From Maylandia zebra (Eukaryota > Chordata > Actinopteri > Cichliformes > Cichlidae): 64,000 nucleotides of DNA. Position 1 is the first letter of the stretch; every line of letters begins with the position of its first letter. Shown piece by piece: positions 50,181-62,025 of this stretch. The position numbers and the translations under genes are program-made. The stretch covers positions 20,816,560 through 20,880,559 of the forward strand of contig NC_135177.1 of assembly GCF_041146795.1 (NCBI RefSeq). Reading direction: 5' to 3'. The notes beneath the pieces are model-generated. The model was not told the origin of the DNA. It did not search any database and saw only the letters and a list, made by a program, of their open reading frames with translations.

Positions 50181-50339
50181 AATTATGATGATACCAGACT
50201 ACTACCAGATACTCATACTCGTACTGTAAACTGTAAAGCTGCTATGTTGGTCATCTAAACCACTTCAAAGCCACTTTAAATCATGATTGTAAATTGTACA
50301 TTTTTAGAATGTTATTGACCCCTTTACCTCAAAGTGTAT

Positions 50340-50505
50340 ATACTCCCCTTACCCCAGTCTTTATATTTATTCTTATTCTTACTCTTACTGTATTTATTGT
50401 TGTTCTTTTACACTGAAGGGAACTGGAGCTTCGTCGTCTCATCTCTCTATCTACTGTACTGTATATAGCAGAGATGACAGTAAACTTTACTTTGACTTTG
50501 AGATA
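50340..50505 (+). mobile_element. 3' tail of an L2/Rex1-like LINE
   Basis: The stretch GGAGCTTCGTCGTCTCATCT, followed by GTATATAGCAGAGATGACAG and TAAACTTTACTTTGACTTTG, matches the 3' tail of a dispersed fish LINE. No coding part is present. Confidence 0.5.
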
Positions 50506-53215
50506 AAAACTGTTTTAACTGCAAAATTACCTCAGATTCAAGGATTTTTGTTAATATTGAAAGCTTGGAGATGGGATGGAAGTTGTTCATATATTGCTGA
50601 ATCCCCACCTGTGATGTGAAGTCCTAAATGAGGAAATGCTTTTTAAAAAATTGTGTGAGAGAGAAAGTAAAGTAACCAGGTACCCTTTCATTGAAGTCTG
50701 CCCCATATTTGCCTTTTAACTATATCTCACCTCTGCGGCTATTAGCTTTATAGGAAAAGTAAAATAATAGTGTCATCCTTTTATTCCCTCATGCAGCAGC
50801 AGCAGTAAACCTGCAGGAGTTTTTTTGTTTGTTTGTTTGTTTTTTACCTATTTTGGGGTCTGAATTGAATATCATTCTCTCATTCTCCACCCAGCAGGAG
50901 CTAGATCACTTATCGACTCGAGTCTGTTTATAACACCAAGCTATTACTTCTGTCTCTAACTTTCCCTCTCACACACACAAACAGTCATAAAGCGGGGCTG
51001 TGATCTAGCTGCAGGGATTAATTTAGGAGTTGTCAGAAATCACTTTACTCACAGAGGACAGTAAGCACTATTGGCATGCCTGTTCTGCAGGCTGACTGCA
51101 CTCCAACCTCCTTCACACCTTCAAAGATGCTAAAAAGATATAAATTGTTACCAGTGGTGTGTTTATTGCACTTACTGGGTAATTGTCTGTAACAGAGTGT
51201 AAGAACAAAAGCTTGACTGTCTGGCTTATTTGCATACGTTGTTTGGTTTGTGCTGTTTGTCTGTTGGGTTCTCTGTGTGTACCAGAGGCTGAACGGTTCC
51301 ATTGTCCTGATGAAATGTTTGCATTAGCGCTAAGGAGGCGCAGATGAGACATCGATCAGTGCTCATTAAACACCTCCAACTGTGGTGACACACACAAATC
51401 CGGTGGTGCATATTTATATTCACATACTGAGCCTCTTGCATAGATACAGCTTACAAACAGAAAAAAGTATTTGAGCTCATTCAAGCCTCATACATTGGTC
51501 CCTTCTCCTACGATTGACTCTCAAAGCTTCTATTGACCGTTGACTTAAAATGCTTGTTGTCCGTAGACTTATCCATTAAGCTGTAACACTGCTCTCTCTC
51601 CATATAGACATGACGACTGGCTGGGGCCTTAAGCAGTGATTATGGTGTTGGCAGTGGGAGCTGGGGGCTGTACTGTCATTAGTCTGGTTAATCAGAGCCT
51701 TGCTCCAGGTTAAGCTCCGCAGCCTCAAGAGACAGGCTGATGAGCTGAGAGCCGTGCCCAGCCTACAGTTCTTGGTTCTGGGCTCCAGCGGCTCCCCTGG
51801 CCCCTGCCTGCTCCAGCCAGTAATCTATAACTCTCCCCTGGAGCAATGGATGGAAGCTCAGCCTTCTGGACAACACTGACACACCATGCATGGTAATGAG
51901 ACACACAGAATGACACACTGTCACACACACACCTGTTCGCACACACCCACACTTACCACTGATGCAGTGTTAAGGATCATCACTGAGTTTCTATGAGTTT
52001 GTTCTGCTTGGCCTCTAAGAGCAAGATTACAGACTCAATAACACTCGGGGAAAAAAACAAGCGGGTCCTTGTGACCTTGACTTAACGATTTGATATGACT
52101 TCTAAATGCTTTACTACCGATGTCTATGGGGACCAGTAGTAACCAGCTCAGCAGAATGAGTGTATAATGACCACAGGGACTGCTGATTTTCAAACAGCAA
52201 CTACCCAGACGCACACACACAAATACTCAAATAAATTCCCATGAGGTGAAATGGGTTTCAGCTAAGCTGAGACCCTCCAGGGAGTGGTGTATCTGAACCA
52301 GGCTTGCCATTGGCCCGCCTCCTCTATCCCAGCATCCCCTGTGAGCTCATTAGCCCCAATCATAACCACTTCCCTGTGTTACTTTGCACACTCCATCCAT
52401 CGCCCTCTTGCCACACACAAATTGCGCTTTCCATCAGAAATGGACAGAGAGTGTGAGTTTGTAACAGCAGGAGTACACGTGTGTGTGTATGTGTGTGTGT
52501 ATGCATGTGTGCGCTAAAAGGACAAGGAAGGTCGGAGAGCCCCGAGAGCCTTCAACATCTCCCAGTGGAGTTTGCATACCCTATGGAGCAGAGAGAAGTA
52601 GGCGGGAAAAGAGACAACCAGGTAGAAGGAGGTTAAGAAGTGTGTTTTCAGGTGATAAAGTGGATGACCAGGTTTCACATCAGGGACCCCTTTCTGCTCT
52701 TTTTTGCTGTGTGACCCAGATGGGTGGTGAGGGAGACAAAGAGGAAGGAGTGGGAGGCAGGGAGAGATAAAGAAAGAGGGTATTCATTTAAAAAATGAGC
52801 ATGCAATACAGACACAGGAGGGACCCAAGAGAACCACAGAATGGGATGAGACAACAAAGAGGCCCATCATCAGTTTAGTGAATAGATGTGTCTGTATATC
52901 TATCCCTTTTATGTCTCTCTGCTTTCTTTTTCTTTTCTTTTTTTACCATCTCATCTGCTCTTAATCAGCTTCTCATTGTGCTATTAGCCGAACCTGTAGT
53001 CTTAATCAGAGGCTTGGCACAGACACCATCACTATCCGCTGCCCTTCTCACACGCGCACAAGCACTAAATAAACAGATTTTAATGTGACACCAATCATGT
53101 CATCTACTCAATGAGCCCTCCTCCCTTTCCCTTTTGTGGCCCACACCCCAAACATAACACATGGGAAGCTCAGGTGCCCGATCCATCAGTCAGCCAACAC
53201 ACTCCCACTATAAAA

Positions 53216-53217
<2 letters not shown>
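50506..53217. other. Intergenic DNA, possible conserved non-coding blocks
   Basis: No gene or clear transposon was recognised. Stretches such as 51600-51850 are less AT-rich, lack repeats and contain no convincing exon. They are candidates for conserved regulatory DNA, which I cannot test here. Confidence 0.3.

Positions 53218-53247
<30 letters not shown>
53218..53247. repeat. (TG)15 microsatellite
   Basis: Uninterrupted TG run of 30 bp. A shorter CA run lies about 100 bp downstream (53345-53363). Confidence 0.9.
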
Positions 53248-53250
<3 letters not shown>

Positions 53251-56200
53251 TTTTGATGCTGCAGTATCCCAAAGGGAGGGAGGATGATTTTAACTGGGTA
53301 ACCCAAATCACCTCCTATCCCAAATCCCTTGTGCATGAATACTGTACACACACACACACACACGTCTGCATACTTTGTCTCTTATGCATGTCAGTGAGTG
53401 TGTATTGATAATGGCCATTAGCATATTTATGATCATTGCCAGCCTCTTATTGTTTGCTCACTCCATTAATCTTCATCTGCTGCCTGCCGACTGACAGCTC
53501 AATCTCGCAGGCCATCGCTGGGCAGACATACACACACACTAATGCAGACACACATGCTCAAAATCCACAGTTGTACATAAGGCATACTTGCATCAACAAC
53601 TGAGTGGTTTGTCTCACACATACATACACACATTATGGCAGCCAGCATGATTGACATTCACCCCTGCGAGTGTAATCACCGGAGGTTATCCTCCCCAGCT
53701 GCGCGGGGGTCTGCTCAGCTTCTCGCACGCAGTGCCGAGGCATCATACCTGCACGCTGACAGTTCCTTTTGGGGCATAGGTGAGTGATGGCGTCCTTTGA
53801 TGAGAGTCCACCAACCCCACCTCTATCAATACACCCCCCACACACTTTAAAAAAATACCCTTTGTCCTTTCCAGCTCTCCATCACTCGTGATCATCAAAG
53901 ACCTGCGCGAAACTGAGACTGTAAAGAAAAAAAAACACACTCTCCGAGTGAAATTCACAAAAACGCATGCAGGTAAAGAGTTAGTAAACTGTGCTCCGGT
54001 AGTGCGTGTGTGCGTCTTTAATGCAGTGACAGTCTGTGCTTGTGTGCATGCAAGCAGCCATCGCTGTATTGCGCACTGAAATGTTAATGTGTTTGTTTAG
54101 AGCCGGTATGACTGACTGACTCACAGCTGATTACTGGGTGAATGAGTGCTGGAAGCGAGCCAAGTTCAATGGGAGGTCTGTTCTCCTGTTGCCTCTTCCT
54201 TTTTCTTCTCTCCGCTCTCCCCCACTCCCCCTTTCTCCTCCTCCTGCATCACCCTGCTGCTCCAGGAAGAGCAACCTGGGAGCCAGGATGTGTGTGTGTG
54301 TGTATTTGTGTGTGTTAAGGCATATACTTGACTTGGGTATAAATTTAACATCAAAGATGTTAAAGCAGGAAGTTCATGATATAAGTAAAGCTGTTTGTGC
54401 AAGAGCTTCTTGATCGATCGCTGCTCAGGGAGCATTTAGCAGGTTAAAGGAATAGTTCAACAATTATTTTTGAGAGTTTGATGAAACACTTGATCTAAAT
54501 TTCATATTTTTGCATTGACTATGAATCTGGACTCAAAAGACAACTGGATTTAGTGTAATGCTGTGTTAAGGTAGGGATGCGGTTTTGTTTTGTTTTGTAT
54601 CCGTCCTGCCAAAGTCATTTTGAGTCTGCGAGGAAGCTCCTGCAACCTTTCTGCCAAAGACGCACACAACAGCCAGTTGCTAAATGAAATCTCCATTAAA
54701 TCCTTATGAGAACTAGTAAACCTCTTGTTTCTCTAATACTTTAGTAAAAGTCAATGGAAACCAAATTCAGTGGACAGACACCAACTTTCCTTTTAAAATT
54801 AAGCTTAGACTTTCCTTTTTGATAAAGCTTAGAGAAAGAACTGGATCAGGTGACTTTGAAGCCATCCTGTAGGTCCAGGCTGCTGGGGGAGCTCCCAAAA
54901 CACCTTCACCTATTTTACCCCACTCCTGGTGGGCTACAAAGACTGTAAACTGGTGATATCAGGTATCCTGGCTCTGTCTGAAGTGAAAAGATATCTGGTT
55001 TTATCAAAGTGGATTCTTTATTCAGTCCCTACACAAACAAAAATAAGAGCAATAATGACTGATGGTTCATAGTATGTGGGCAATCTGTGCCGTTTAAGCG
55101 ATGAGATGTGGGGCAGTGTCACTTCCAGCAAAACTTTAATATACAGACAGTACACGACCACTCTTGAAATCTCAGATTACTATTAAATATTATCATTAAC
55201 TTACACTGTGTGGTTTTCTTCCTTACTGTGTTATTAGCTTTTTTTTCTAACTAAACTTTTACTCAAAACTTTACATCTGAAACAAGACTCCCAAGATTTT
55301 CGTGATAACCCACCCCTGAACTGGGAAATCGTTCATGTTGGACTCGTTTGTCTTTAAGCAATAAGATGTTTCAAACCACAATATACAGGATAGAACAAGT
55401 TATAGCGCTTTTTTCCCCCCTGTAGCCATAAAGCTATTTTTATAGAGCCTATCTATAATATTTCACTAGCAGAGATTATATAAGTTTTATTGTGAGCTCC
55501 GACAGAAAGAAGAGTTTTATGGAGCGTCAATAAATCATTTCCTTCATTTGTGATATCAGCTTCTAAGACTGTTTGCCAGTGTGTGAGTGTACGAGTTGCA
55601 CAGTGTTAACATTTACGGTGTGTAAGCTAATATATTTGAGTACTTTATGGAAGTAGTAAAGTATGAAATACATAATTTGTTAACATGTACCATGTAAAAC
55701 AGCTCTTAAAGATGAGCTGTGAATACAAATGCTGCTTTTCTTTTGTTAAGGCACATTCTATCATTTATGATCTAGGAAGCTTTTTTTTCTGCTTGCAGTA
55801 AAACTCCTGCGCCTGGAGCAAAATGCAAAAATATTTAGAGTTACAAGAAAGGCTGAGCTATATTAAATGTTTGTGTCTACGTGCATCAGAGAAAGCTGAA
55901 TGAAATATCCTGTTGTGCTTTTGCTTTGATTATGGATTCTCTTTCTGCAGATGCTTGATTTAAAAAAAAAAAAAGCCAGACTGAACCCAATAAACCTTTT
56001 TTTCATCACGCCACCTCTTTTTTTCCTTTTTTAAAAACTAATATTACATTTTCTAACAAATCTATTGAATGTGTAGCAGTACTCTACAAACATCAATTAC
56101 AAATTCTTATTACATATTTCAGTGTGGTATTTGTAGTGTTTTCACTGAATGCAGTTTTTCAGTTTTTTCCTGTCTTCACATGCGATTCTGTGACCCTCAC

Positions 56201-56384
56201 ATTCTGTGTGAGCTCACCTCTTTCAGCTGCCTTTCTTAACTATTTCTGTTCTATTAATCGGGGCCGCTCAAACTTTTCCTAGGATACAGTTGTAACACAT
56301 AAAAGCATCTTCTTATCATTTGTGGTCTGTTATGCTGATGGTGGTATAGTATGTATTCTAAATGTTTTTAAACTCTCAGAGGTA
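53248..56384. other. Intergenic DNA without recognised gene
   Basis: It contains short TG/CA runs (for example 54290-54313) and AT-rich sequence. The block around 53405-53525 is repeat-free and rich in homeobox-like ATTA/TAAT words, possibly regulatory. No coding homology was seen. Confidence 0.35.
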
Positions 56385-57420
56385 TGCTCATCAGCAACTT
56401 TATTAGGTGCACCTGTTCAACTGTTCAAAAATGAAAATATGTAATCACTCGATCACATGGCAGCGACTTGATGTGCTTAAGACGTGCTTGAGAGAGTTCA
56501 AACTGAGCATCAGAATAGGGAAGAAAGGTGAAGTTAGTAAGTAATGTGACATGGCTATTGGTGTTAGACCGGCTGGTCTTTGCCATCTCCAGTATAGGAT
56601 CCCAAGTTGTTGCTGTTTTTTGTTGTTGTTTGGAGAATGCTCTCAAAAAAAAAGATGAGTGGCAGTTCTTTGGGCAAAAAAAGTCTTGCTGATGGCAGAG
56701 ATCAGAGGAGAAGCAGATAGGAAGACAAACAGCATCCCAAATAATCACTTGTTATAATCAAAGAGCATCTCTGAATGCACAACATGCTGAACCTTGAAGC
56801 AGATGGGCTACAGCAGCATAAGACTACAGGCAGGCTCACCAGAAAATTGGAAAAACTGATGAGTTTACATTTCTGCTGTGATTTTGTATGGGTCAGAATT
56901 TGGCATAAGTAACATGAAAGCATGGATCCATCCTGGCTTATATCAGCGGTTCAGGCTGCTGGTGGTTGGGCAGATATTTTCACTTAGTACCAACTAAGCC
57001 TCATTTAAACAACACAAACTAGCTGAGTATTGCGGCTGACCATGTCCATGCCTTTACGACCACATTTCGTACCAGTCATCTTCTGATGGCTGCTACCAGC
57101 AGGATGACACACCATGTCACAAAACTCAAATAATCTCAAACTGGTTCTTGAACGATGAGTTCATTGTGCTCAAATGTCCTCCGTAGTCACCAGGTCTCAA
57201 TCCCATAGAACATCTTTGGGATGTGGTGGAACGGAAGATTTACATCACAGATGTGCAGCTGCTGAATCTGCAGCAACTGTGTGATGCTATCGTGTCAAGA
57301 TGGACCAAAATCTCTATGTTTTCAACACCTTTTTGAATCCGTGCCATGAACAAATAATGCAGTTCTGAATAAAAAAGGGGTATTATTGGCAGGGTGTATC
57401 TAATAAAATTTTTACTGATG
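56385..57420 (+). mobile_element. Nearly full-length degraded Tc1-like transposon, copy 4
   Basis: Both ends are visible. The left reads GCAACTTTATTAGGTGCACC near 56394-56413. The right is its degenerate reverse complement, GGTGTATCTAATAAAATTTT near 57394-57413. TA dinucleotides flank both ends (56383-56384 and 57421-57422). The interior is a broken transposase in + orientation, with AACATGAAAGCATGGATCCA near 56911 and CACCAGGTCTCAATCCCATA near 57189. Many stops and indels make it inactive. Confidence 0.85.
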
Positions 57421-59970
57421 TAAAGTTAACGTTGGGGTTAAAAGAAACCAAACATCCCAGTTTTCAGTCTGGGATTTTGATGGACTTCTCTTTTTTGTAA
57501 TAAATACCATCACATCTCACTTGGACATAACTCTCACTCACAGAGGTTTTAATTATAATTCATTTTACCTCACTATTAGCAGAATACAGCTACTTTTCAT
57601 ACATCTAAGAAAGAAATAAAAAACACCCAAGAGTCCCCACAAAAGAAACTCCCACTGAAATGTTAAATAACATTAAAATGTTTGATTGTAATGTCATGGA
57701 CGTTTTACCATCATTTATACTTTTCTGGCTAAACTTTAAGCACATGGTAAATTAAAATGTTTTGGCAAAACTGTTTTTATTTAATGGTCTTAATATAGAG
57801 TTTATTTTAAAAGTCTTTTTCATATCCTTGCTCACTGATTTCTTTGGAATTTGGTTTGATATTACTTAATTGGATCCTTAACCTACACCACACACATCTG
57901 AGCACCATCCAGTAATTGCATTATGTTTATATCTCAGGCCCATGACCTGGTTATTGTGCAGGAGGAAGAGTTCAGATTGATGTATTACTGTAATGCTAAC
58001 TGTGTTTCTTTCATCATCAGCTTCATTTGGCCTGTGATTAACTCCCAATCAAGAGGCTTGATTAAAAGTGGGAGTAAAAATATTCCATACATATTTTAAT
58101 ACCCCACTAACAAGGAAGCCAGCTCCCAAACTGCCAACAAAATAGATATACACCCATAACACGCACGCACTCGCACATACATCTCCCCTTTTCTCGCCTG
58201 AAAACACACACCTAAACATTTCACGGCTATCTCCCCCACACCCCCGATGCCGGCTAGGTGGAATTAGAAAACCAACCCCGCGGTCTCATTAATTAATTAA
58301 ACACTGTGTGCCACTGGCACCTGGGTACCGGTTATCACTGCCACTCAGACACACCATGATCTCAATAACCACCCCACCACAGGGCAGAGAGAGAGACGGG
58401 GAAGTGAAGGGACTGCTGATTCTTCTTTCCCAACTTTGAGGTAAAGACCTTTAAGGAGCGAGGAAACCAGACAGCAACAGAAGGGAGACCGCGGACTCCG
58501 TGTTTCTGTGTAGGCGAGAACGTGGAACTCTTAATGGAGCCTGATCAGTGTTTACTGCTGCATGCTTTTGTTTGTGTGTCTTTTCGCTTGCTTACGGACT
58601 CCGCAGGACCGTTTTATCATCCACCCTAGCAGGGGCCCTAAATCACTGCAGCAACACGCTCCTCATCATTTGCTCTTAATGCTTCTGGATGTGGAAACAA
58701 AGCATGAACACACACATAATTACACACACGCTTTTTTGATTCCTAGCCAATGAATGGTTTACATTCTTCTTCTTCTTTATTTTTTCTTTATAGAAAAACA
58801 TATTTTGCAAATAAAAACCACAATTGTAATTTAATTGTAAGCAAAGAAATTTTTAGATGTTGTTCATGTTGATCTTAAAACAACAAAATTCTTTAATTTC
58901 ATAAAGGAAACCTTACAGTGGACACCTTTGAGTAAAATCACGCTACAAACACTCATAAAATGTCTCACAGAAACCCTTTTTTACTGTTACCTAATATCTG
59001 TTAGAAGTTCAGAAAGCAAAAGACTGATTACTTCCTGAAAAATGACTCATTAAATATGTTTTTTTTTTATATTGTCCATCTATCCAACTGATTATCAACT
59101 TCCAATCAAGCACCAGCAGATCAAACAGTGGACAAGAGATCAAATGTCAGGTGTGTAAAGCAGGGATTTCTCAGGCTAAACCATTCCTGAATATTAAATC
59201 GGAGTATGTATTTTACCCTATTTGCAAAAGTCAAACGTATCAGGTTCACATACATAAATTGACGCGAGGAGCATCGCTGCAATATTCCACACCTTGCTAT
59301 CTATTTTAAATTAAATCATGGCCACCAGCACTAATTGGACCTATAGGGACAAATAATTTGAAGTTCTGAAAAATAAGTGGTATCGCTGTTGGTTTTGTTG
59401 CCTTTCAGCTTTTGAAATTGACTCAAAATGTCTGAATCAATATGAGATGAGGGATTTGAAAACTCAGTGCAGGCGAACCGCGCGACTTAATCAAACTAAG
59501 AGAAACATTTCTGAATATGGAATATGACTGAGATCCCCGGTGTCCTGCACAAAAGTGGAAAAATATAGAAGATACTAAATTAATATGGAACATGTAAGGC
59601 TCCCTATTATCATGAACTACTTAGAGTCAAGTCTATCTGGAAAAAATTAAGAGGTTTGACATATTGCACAACCCGTTTACAGAGCCTTATATATGGAAGG
59701 TGCCCTTTTGTCCATCAGTTGGCTTCAACTCAGAGCAGCAATGGATGTCATGGGAATGTGCAACTATAATTCTTCCAAACTGACATGGAGACAGGTGAAC
59801 ATTTATAATATATGCAGAAAATGTACAACGGTTTGGGTTTGTTGGTCATGCTTTCCAGTGCGACTGGATGTATAAAACCTAGTTATTAGCTAAGTTTTTG
59901 TTTGTTTTTCAGCCAAATTTCATGGTTTTATTGAATTTCTGTGCACCAGCTCTGCTCTTTGTTTCTGCAG
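57421..59970. other. Intergenic DNA, possible conserved non-coding blocks
   Basis: No gene was recognised. The stretches 57870-58070 and 58230-58420 are free of recognised repeats and contain homeodomain-type words (ATTAATTAATTAA near 58289). They are plausible regulatory candidates only. 59180-59880 looks like diverged repeat DNA that I could not classify. Confidence 0.35.
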
Positions 59971-60515
59971 ATCGATCAGAGTGTGTCCACAACAGAGGTG
60001 GGACACTTGATTGAGTTTGCAAACCCATGGTTGGGTTGGCTCTTTGGAGTGTTTATATGGGAGAAGGCCAAGTTTTCCATTTTGGGTGTGGAAGTAAGAA
60101 ATGTTTTCCCTGCTACACACTGCAGTTGAGCTGACTGTTGTATTAGCTCAAAATGCAGTACGTTTATTTAAACTCCTCTTCTTTTTTTTCTCCCCTTCAA
60201 GATGAAAATGTGACGCAGAAAGCATGCCGCAGCTTCCTCCAGATGATGATTCCAAAGTTGAGCAACGACAGCATTGTGAAGAAGACCAGGGGCCCGTTCT
60301 TCGTACGTCGCTCACTACATCCAAGATCAAATGACACATCCAAGATCAAACCATCGCGCTAACCGTGAGCTCGCTAATCCGGTTCTCCGAACACACCTTC
60401 CGTTGACGATTAGTACAGCTGGACGCAGTAATGTGACATCACTGGGTGTAGTAAAAGGGGCTACGCATCGATAGTAGAAACATTGATCGGCAACCCTCTG
60501 ATTGGTCGGCGAAAA

Positions 60516-61199
60516 TGTCGAAGGAGCGCGCTCGGCTCGGTATTTTTCGGCAGCAGAGCAAGAACTCCTGAGTGAGGGATTTCAGGAGTTTCAGAGTTTA
60601 ATCAGAACGCAAGGGAACACTGCAAAGGCTGCAAAAGCAAGGAGAGAGGGCTGGCAGAAAGTTGCTGACAAATTAAACTCGTAAGTAATTTAATAATAAT
60701 AATAATAATATATTGGATTTATATAGCGCTTTTCAAGGCACCCAAAGCGCTTTACAATGCCACTATTCATTCACTCTCACATTCACACACTGGTGGAGGC
60801 AGCTACGGTTGTAGCCACAGCTGCCCTGGGGCAGACTGACAGAAGCGAGGCTGCCATATCGCGCCATCGGCCCCTCTGGCCAACACCAGTAGGCGGTAGG
60901 GTAGATTTATCATATCACACTATATTATCCAATATTATATTACATTATATTATATTGTTATATTATATCCTCTTTCACATTAGAGCCACAACAGGACCCA
61001 CTAGAACATGGGAACAAGTAAAAGTGAAATATAAGAATATTCTACAGAATGGTAATATTTATCACTTATATTGCTTTTCGTCTCTTGGAAAGAGACCCTG
61101 AAATAATCTGTTTGTTTGTTTATAACAGCAACCAAGAAAAGGGCAGAGCAAAAAAAGACAGGTGGTGGTCCTGCACCCCCTCGTCAACAAGTTGGTTAA
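60516..61199 (+). pseudogene. Harbinger Myb/SANT-like DNA-binding gene, frameshifted
   Basis: Exon 1 starts at ATG 60516 (MSKERAR). It then needs a frame change to read YFSAAEQELLSEGFQEFQSL and WQKVADKLNS up to a donor at 60681. Exon 2 (60984-61051) reads ATTGPTRTWEQVKVKYKNIL. Exon 3 starts at 61129 (ATKKRAEQKKTGGGPAP) and stops at 61197-61199. The W...W pattern and basic helix are typical of the Myb-like protein that helps Harbinger nuclease reach the nucleus and transposon ends. The frameshift and early stop indicate a relic. Confidence 0.7.
60706..60905 (-). mobile_element. Second copy of the tRNA-derived SINE, 5'-truncated
   Basis: This is the reverse complement of the 3' two-thirds of the SINE at 22487. 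It shares the TATATAGCGCTTTTCAAGGC module and the CCAGTAGGCGGTAGGG junction, and ends in an ATT-repeat tail (60697-60711). The tRNA head is absent. It lies in the first intron of the Harbinger Myb gene, so it inserted after or during that element's life. Confidence 0.85.
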
Positions 61200-61416
61200 G
61201 TAAATAATATCCTCACGGGAAAATCGATATCTCTCTATGAGCACACTGTCGCGCTGAGCTAAAGGATCCTGTCTGTCCCGCAATATACGCTGAATTCTGA
61301 GGACTCTCCTTATCAATCTTGCACCTTCCGCAAAGGGTGGCTCGCGTATACGGACAGGACATGGCTGCGACAGACTTCCCAAATCCACCTTGGATTTTAT
61401 AGCCGTGGTCTCTCAT
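61190..61416 (-). pseudogene. Harbinger nuclease (HARBI1-like) N-terminal fragment
   Basis: On the - strand, GARLIRRVLRIQRILRDRQD and ERYRFSREDIIYLTNLL are the conserved opening of the HARBI1-like DDE nuclease. The frame ends at about 61190, where it meets the end of the Myb gene. None of the catalytic acidic residues is present. Confidence 0.7.
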
Positions 61417-61675
61417 CTTGATTACACGAAGTAATTTACAATTACTACTCTGAAATATGAATTACATCTGTAATAATCACATACATGTAATAGAATGTTA
61501 ATAGTACATTTCCCTTTTTTAGGAAATGACCTGTATGTATCTGTGTGACATCAATAAAAGGATCAAGTGCTGCATTATCTTTAGTTACATTGATGTTATT
61601 TATTTATCGCTGTTGCTTTCGTATAAATGAAGCGGACATACCTGCGTGGCCGCGATCTAATCCTGTTTACATAAA

Positions 61676-61701
61676 GTAAACCTGCTCCCGAGCAGGTTTA
61701 C
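61676..61701. repeat. Perfect 12-bp palindrome near the Harbinger right end
   Basis: GTAAACCTGCTC (61676-61687), two bases, then GAGCAGGTTTAC (61690-61701). It is subterminal within the transposon and could be a protein-binding or hairpin site. Confidence 0.85.
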
Positions 61702-62025
61702 GCTTACGGCTCTGTTGCTATGACAGCAAGTCCCGGATGAGCTTCGGGGAACCGACTGATCCAGGATCACGCGAAATCGTCAACAATCTAATCCGGCTAA
61801 CCTACTTAGCGAGGTACGAAGAACGGGCCCCAGAATTCGCACGCATTACTGAGATCAAAGTGCCTCAAGAAACCCAAATCAGGGTTGTCAACAACTACAA
61901 ACACCGAGACAATAAGCTGTCACTGTCAGAGTTTCCTGCACCAGGAGTTGAAATATGACCTGGTGAATTTCAACAGTGAGCATTTTGCCACTTTTGTTCA
62001 ATACAGCTACGCTGTGTTCAACTAG

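Larger units (their letters stand above)
60287..61833. mobile_element. PIF/Harbinger transposon with terminal repeats and CAG target duplication
   Basis: The element spans 60290-61830 (1541 bp). The left end is GGGCCCGTTCTTCGTACGTC. The right end is the inverted GGTACGAAGAACGGGCCC. CAG flanks both sides (60287-60289 and 61831-61833), fitting the 3-bp duplication of this superfamily. It carries a Myb/SANT-like gene on + and the start of a nuclease gene on -. Both run into an apparent internal deletion near 61190-61200, so most of the nuclease is gone. A SINE (60706-60905) sits in the Myb gene's intron. A 12-bp palindrome lies at 61676-61701. Confidence 0.85.
59971..62025 (+). pseudogene. LRAT/PLAAT-like acyltransferase pseudogene, split by a Harbinger element
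   Basis: Exon a (59971-60093, acceptor CTGCAG, donor GTAAGA) encodes TTEVGHLIEFANPWLGWLFG. This resembles the opening of the LRAT domain (PGDLIEI...HWAVYVGDG), but Gly stands where the catalytic His is expected. Exon b starts at 60202 after CCTTCAAG and reads NDSIVKKT to 60289. Beyond the transposon it continues with ITEIKVPQETQIRVVNNYKH and SEFPAPGVEI, then, after a one-base shift, YDLVNFNSEHFATFVQYSYA and a stop at 62023. These align with the VKKELL..V, VNNKHD and NCEHFV..LRYG blocks of PLAAT/LRAT proteins. The catalytic Cys of NCEHF is Ser (codon 61975-61977). At least two frameshifts and the 1541-bp insertion make it non-functional. Living relatives are membrane-tethered phospholipases/acyltransferases. 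Assignment rests on motif similarity from memory. Confidence 0.55.

Noticed and set aside
59693-59875. Short ORF upstream of the LRAT-like exon as its first exon
   Set aside because: No resemblance to the LRAT-family N-terminus. The surrounding sequence looks like diverged repeat.
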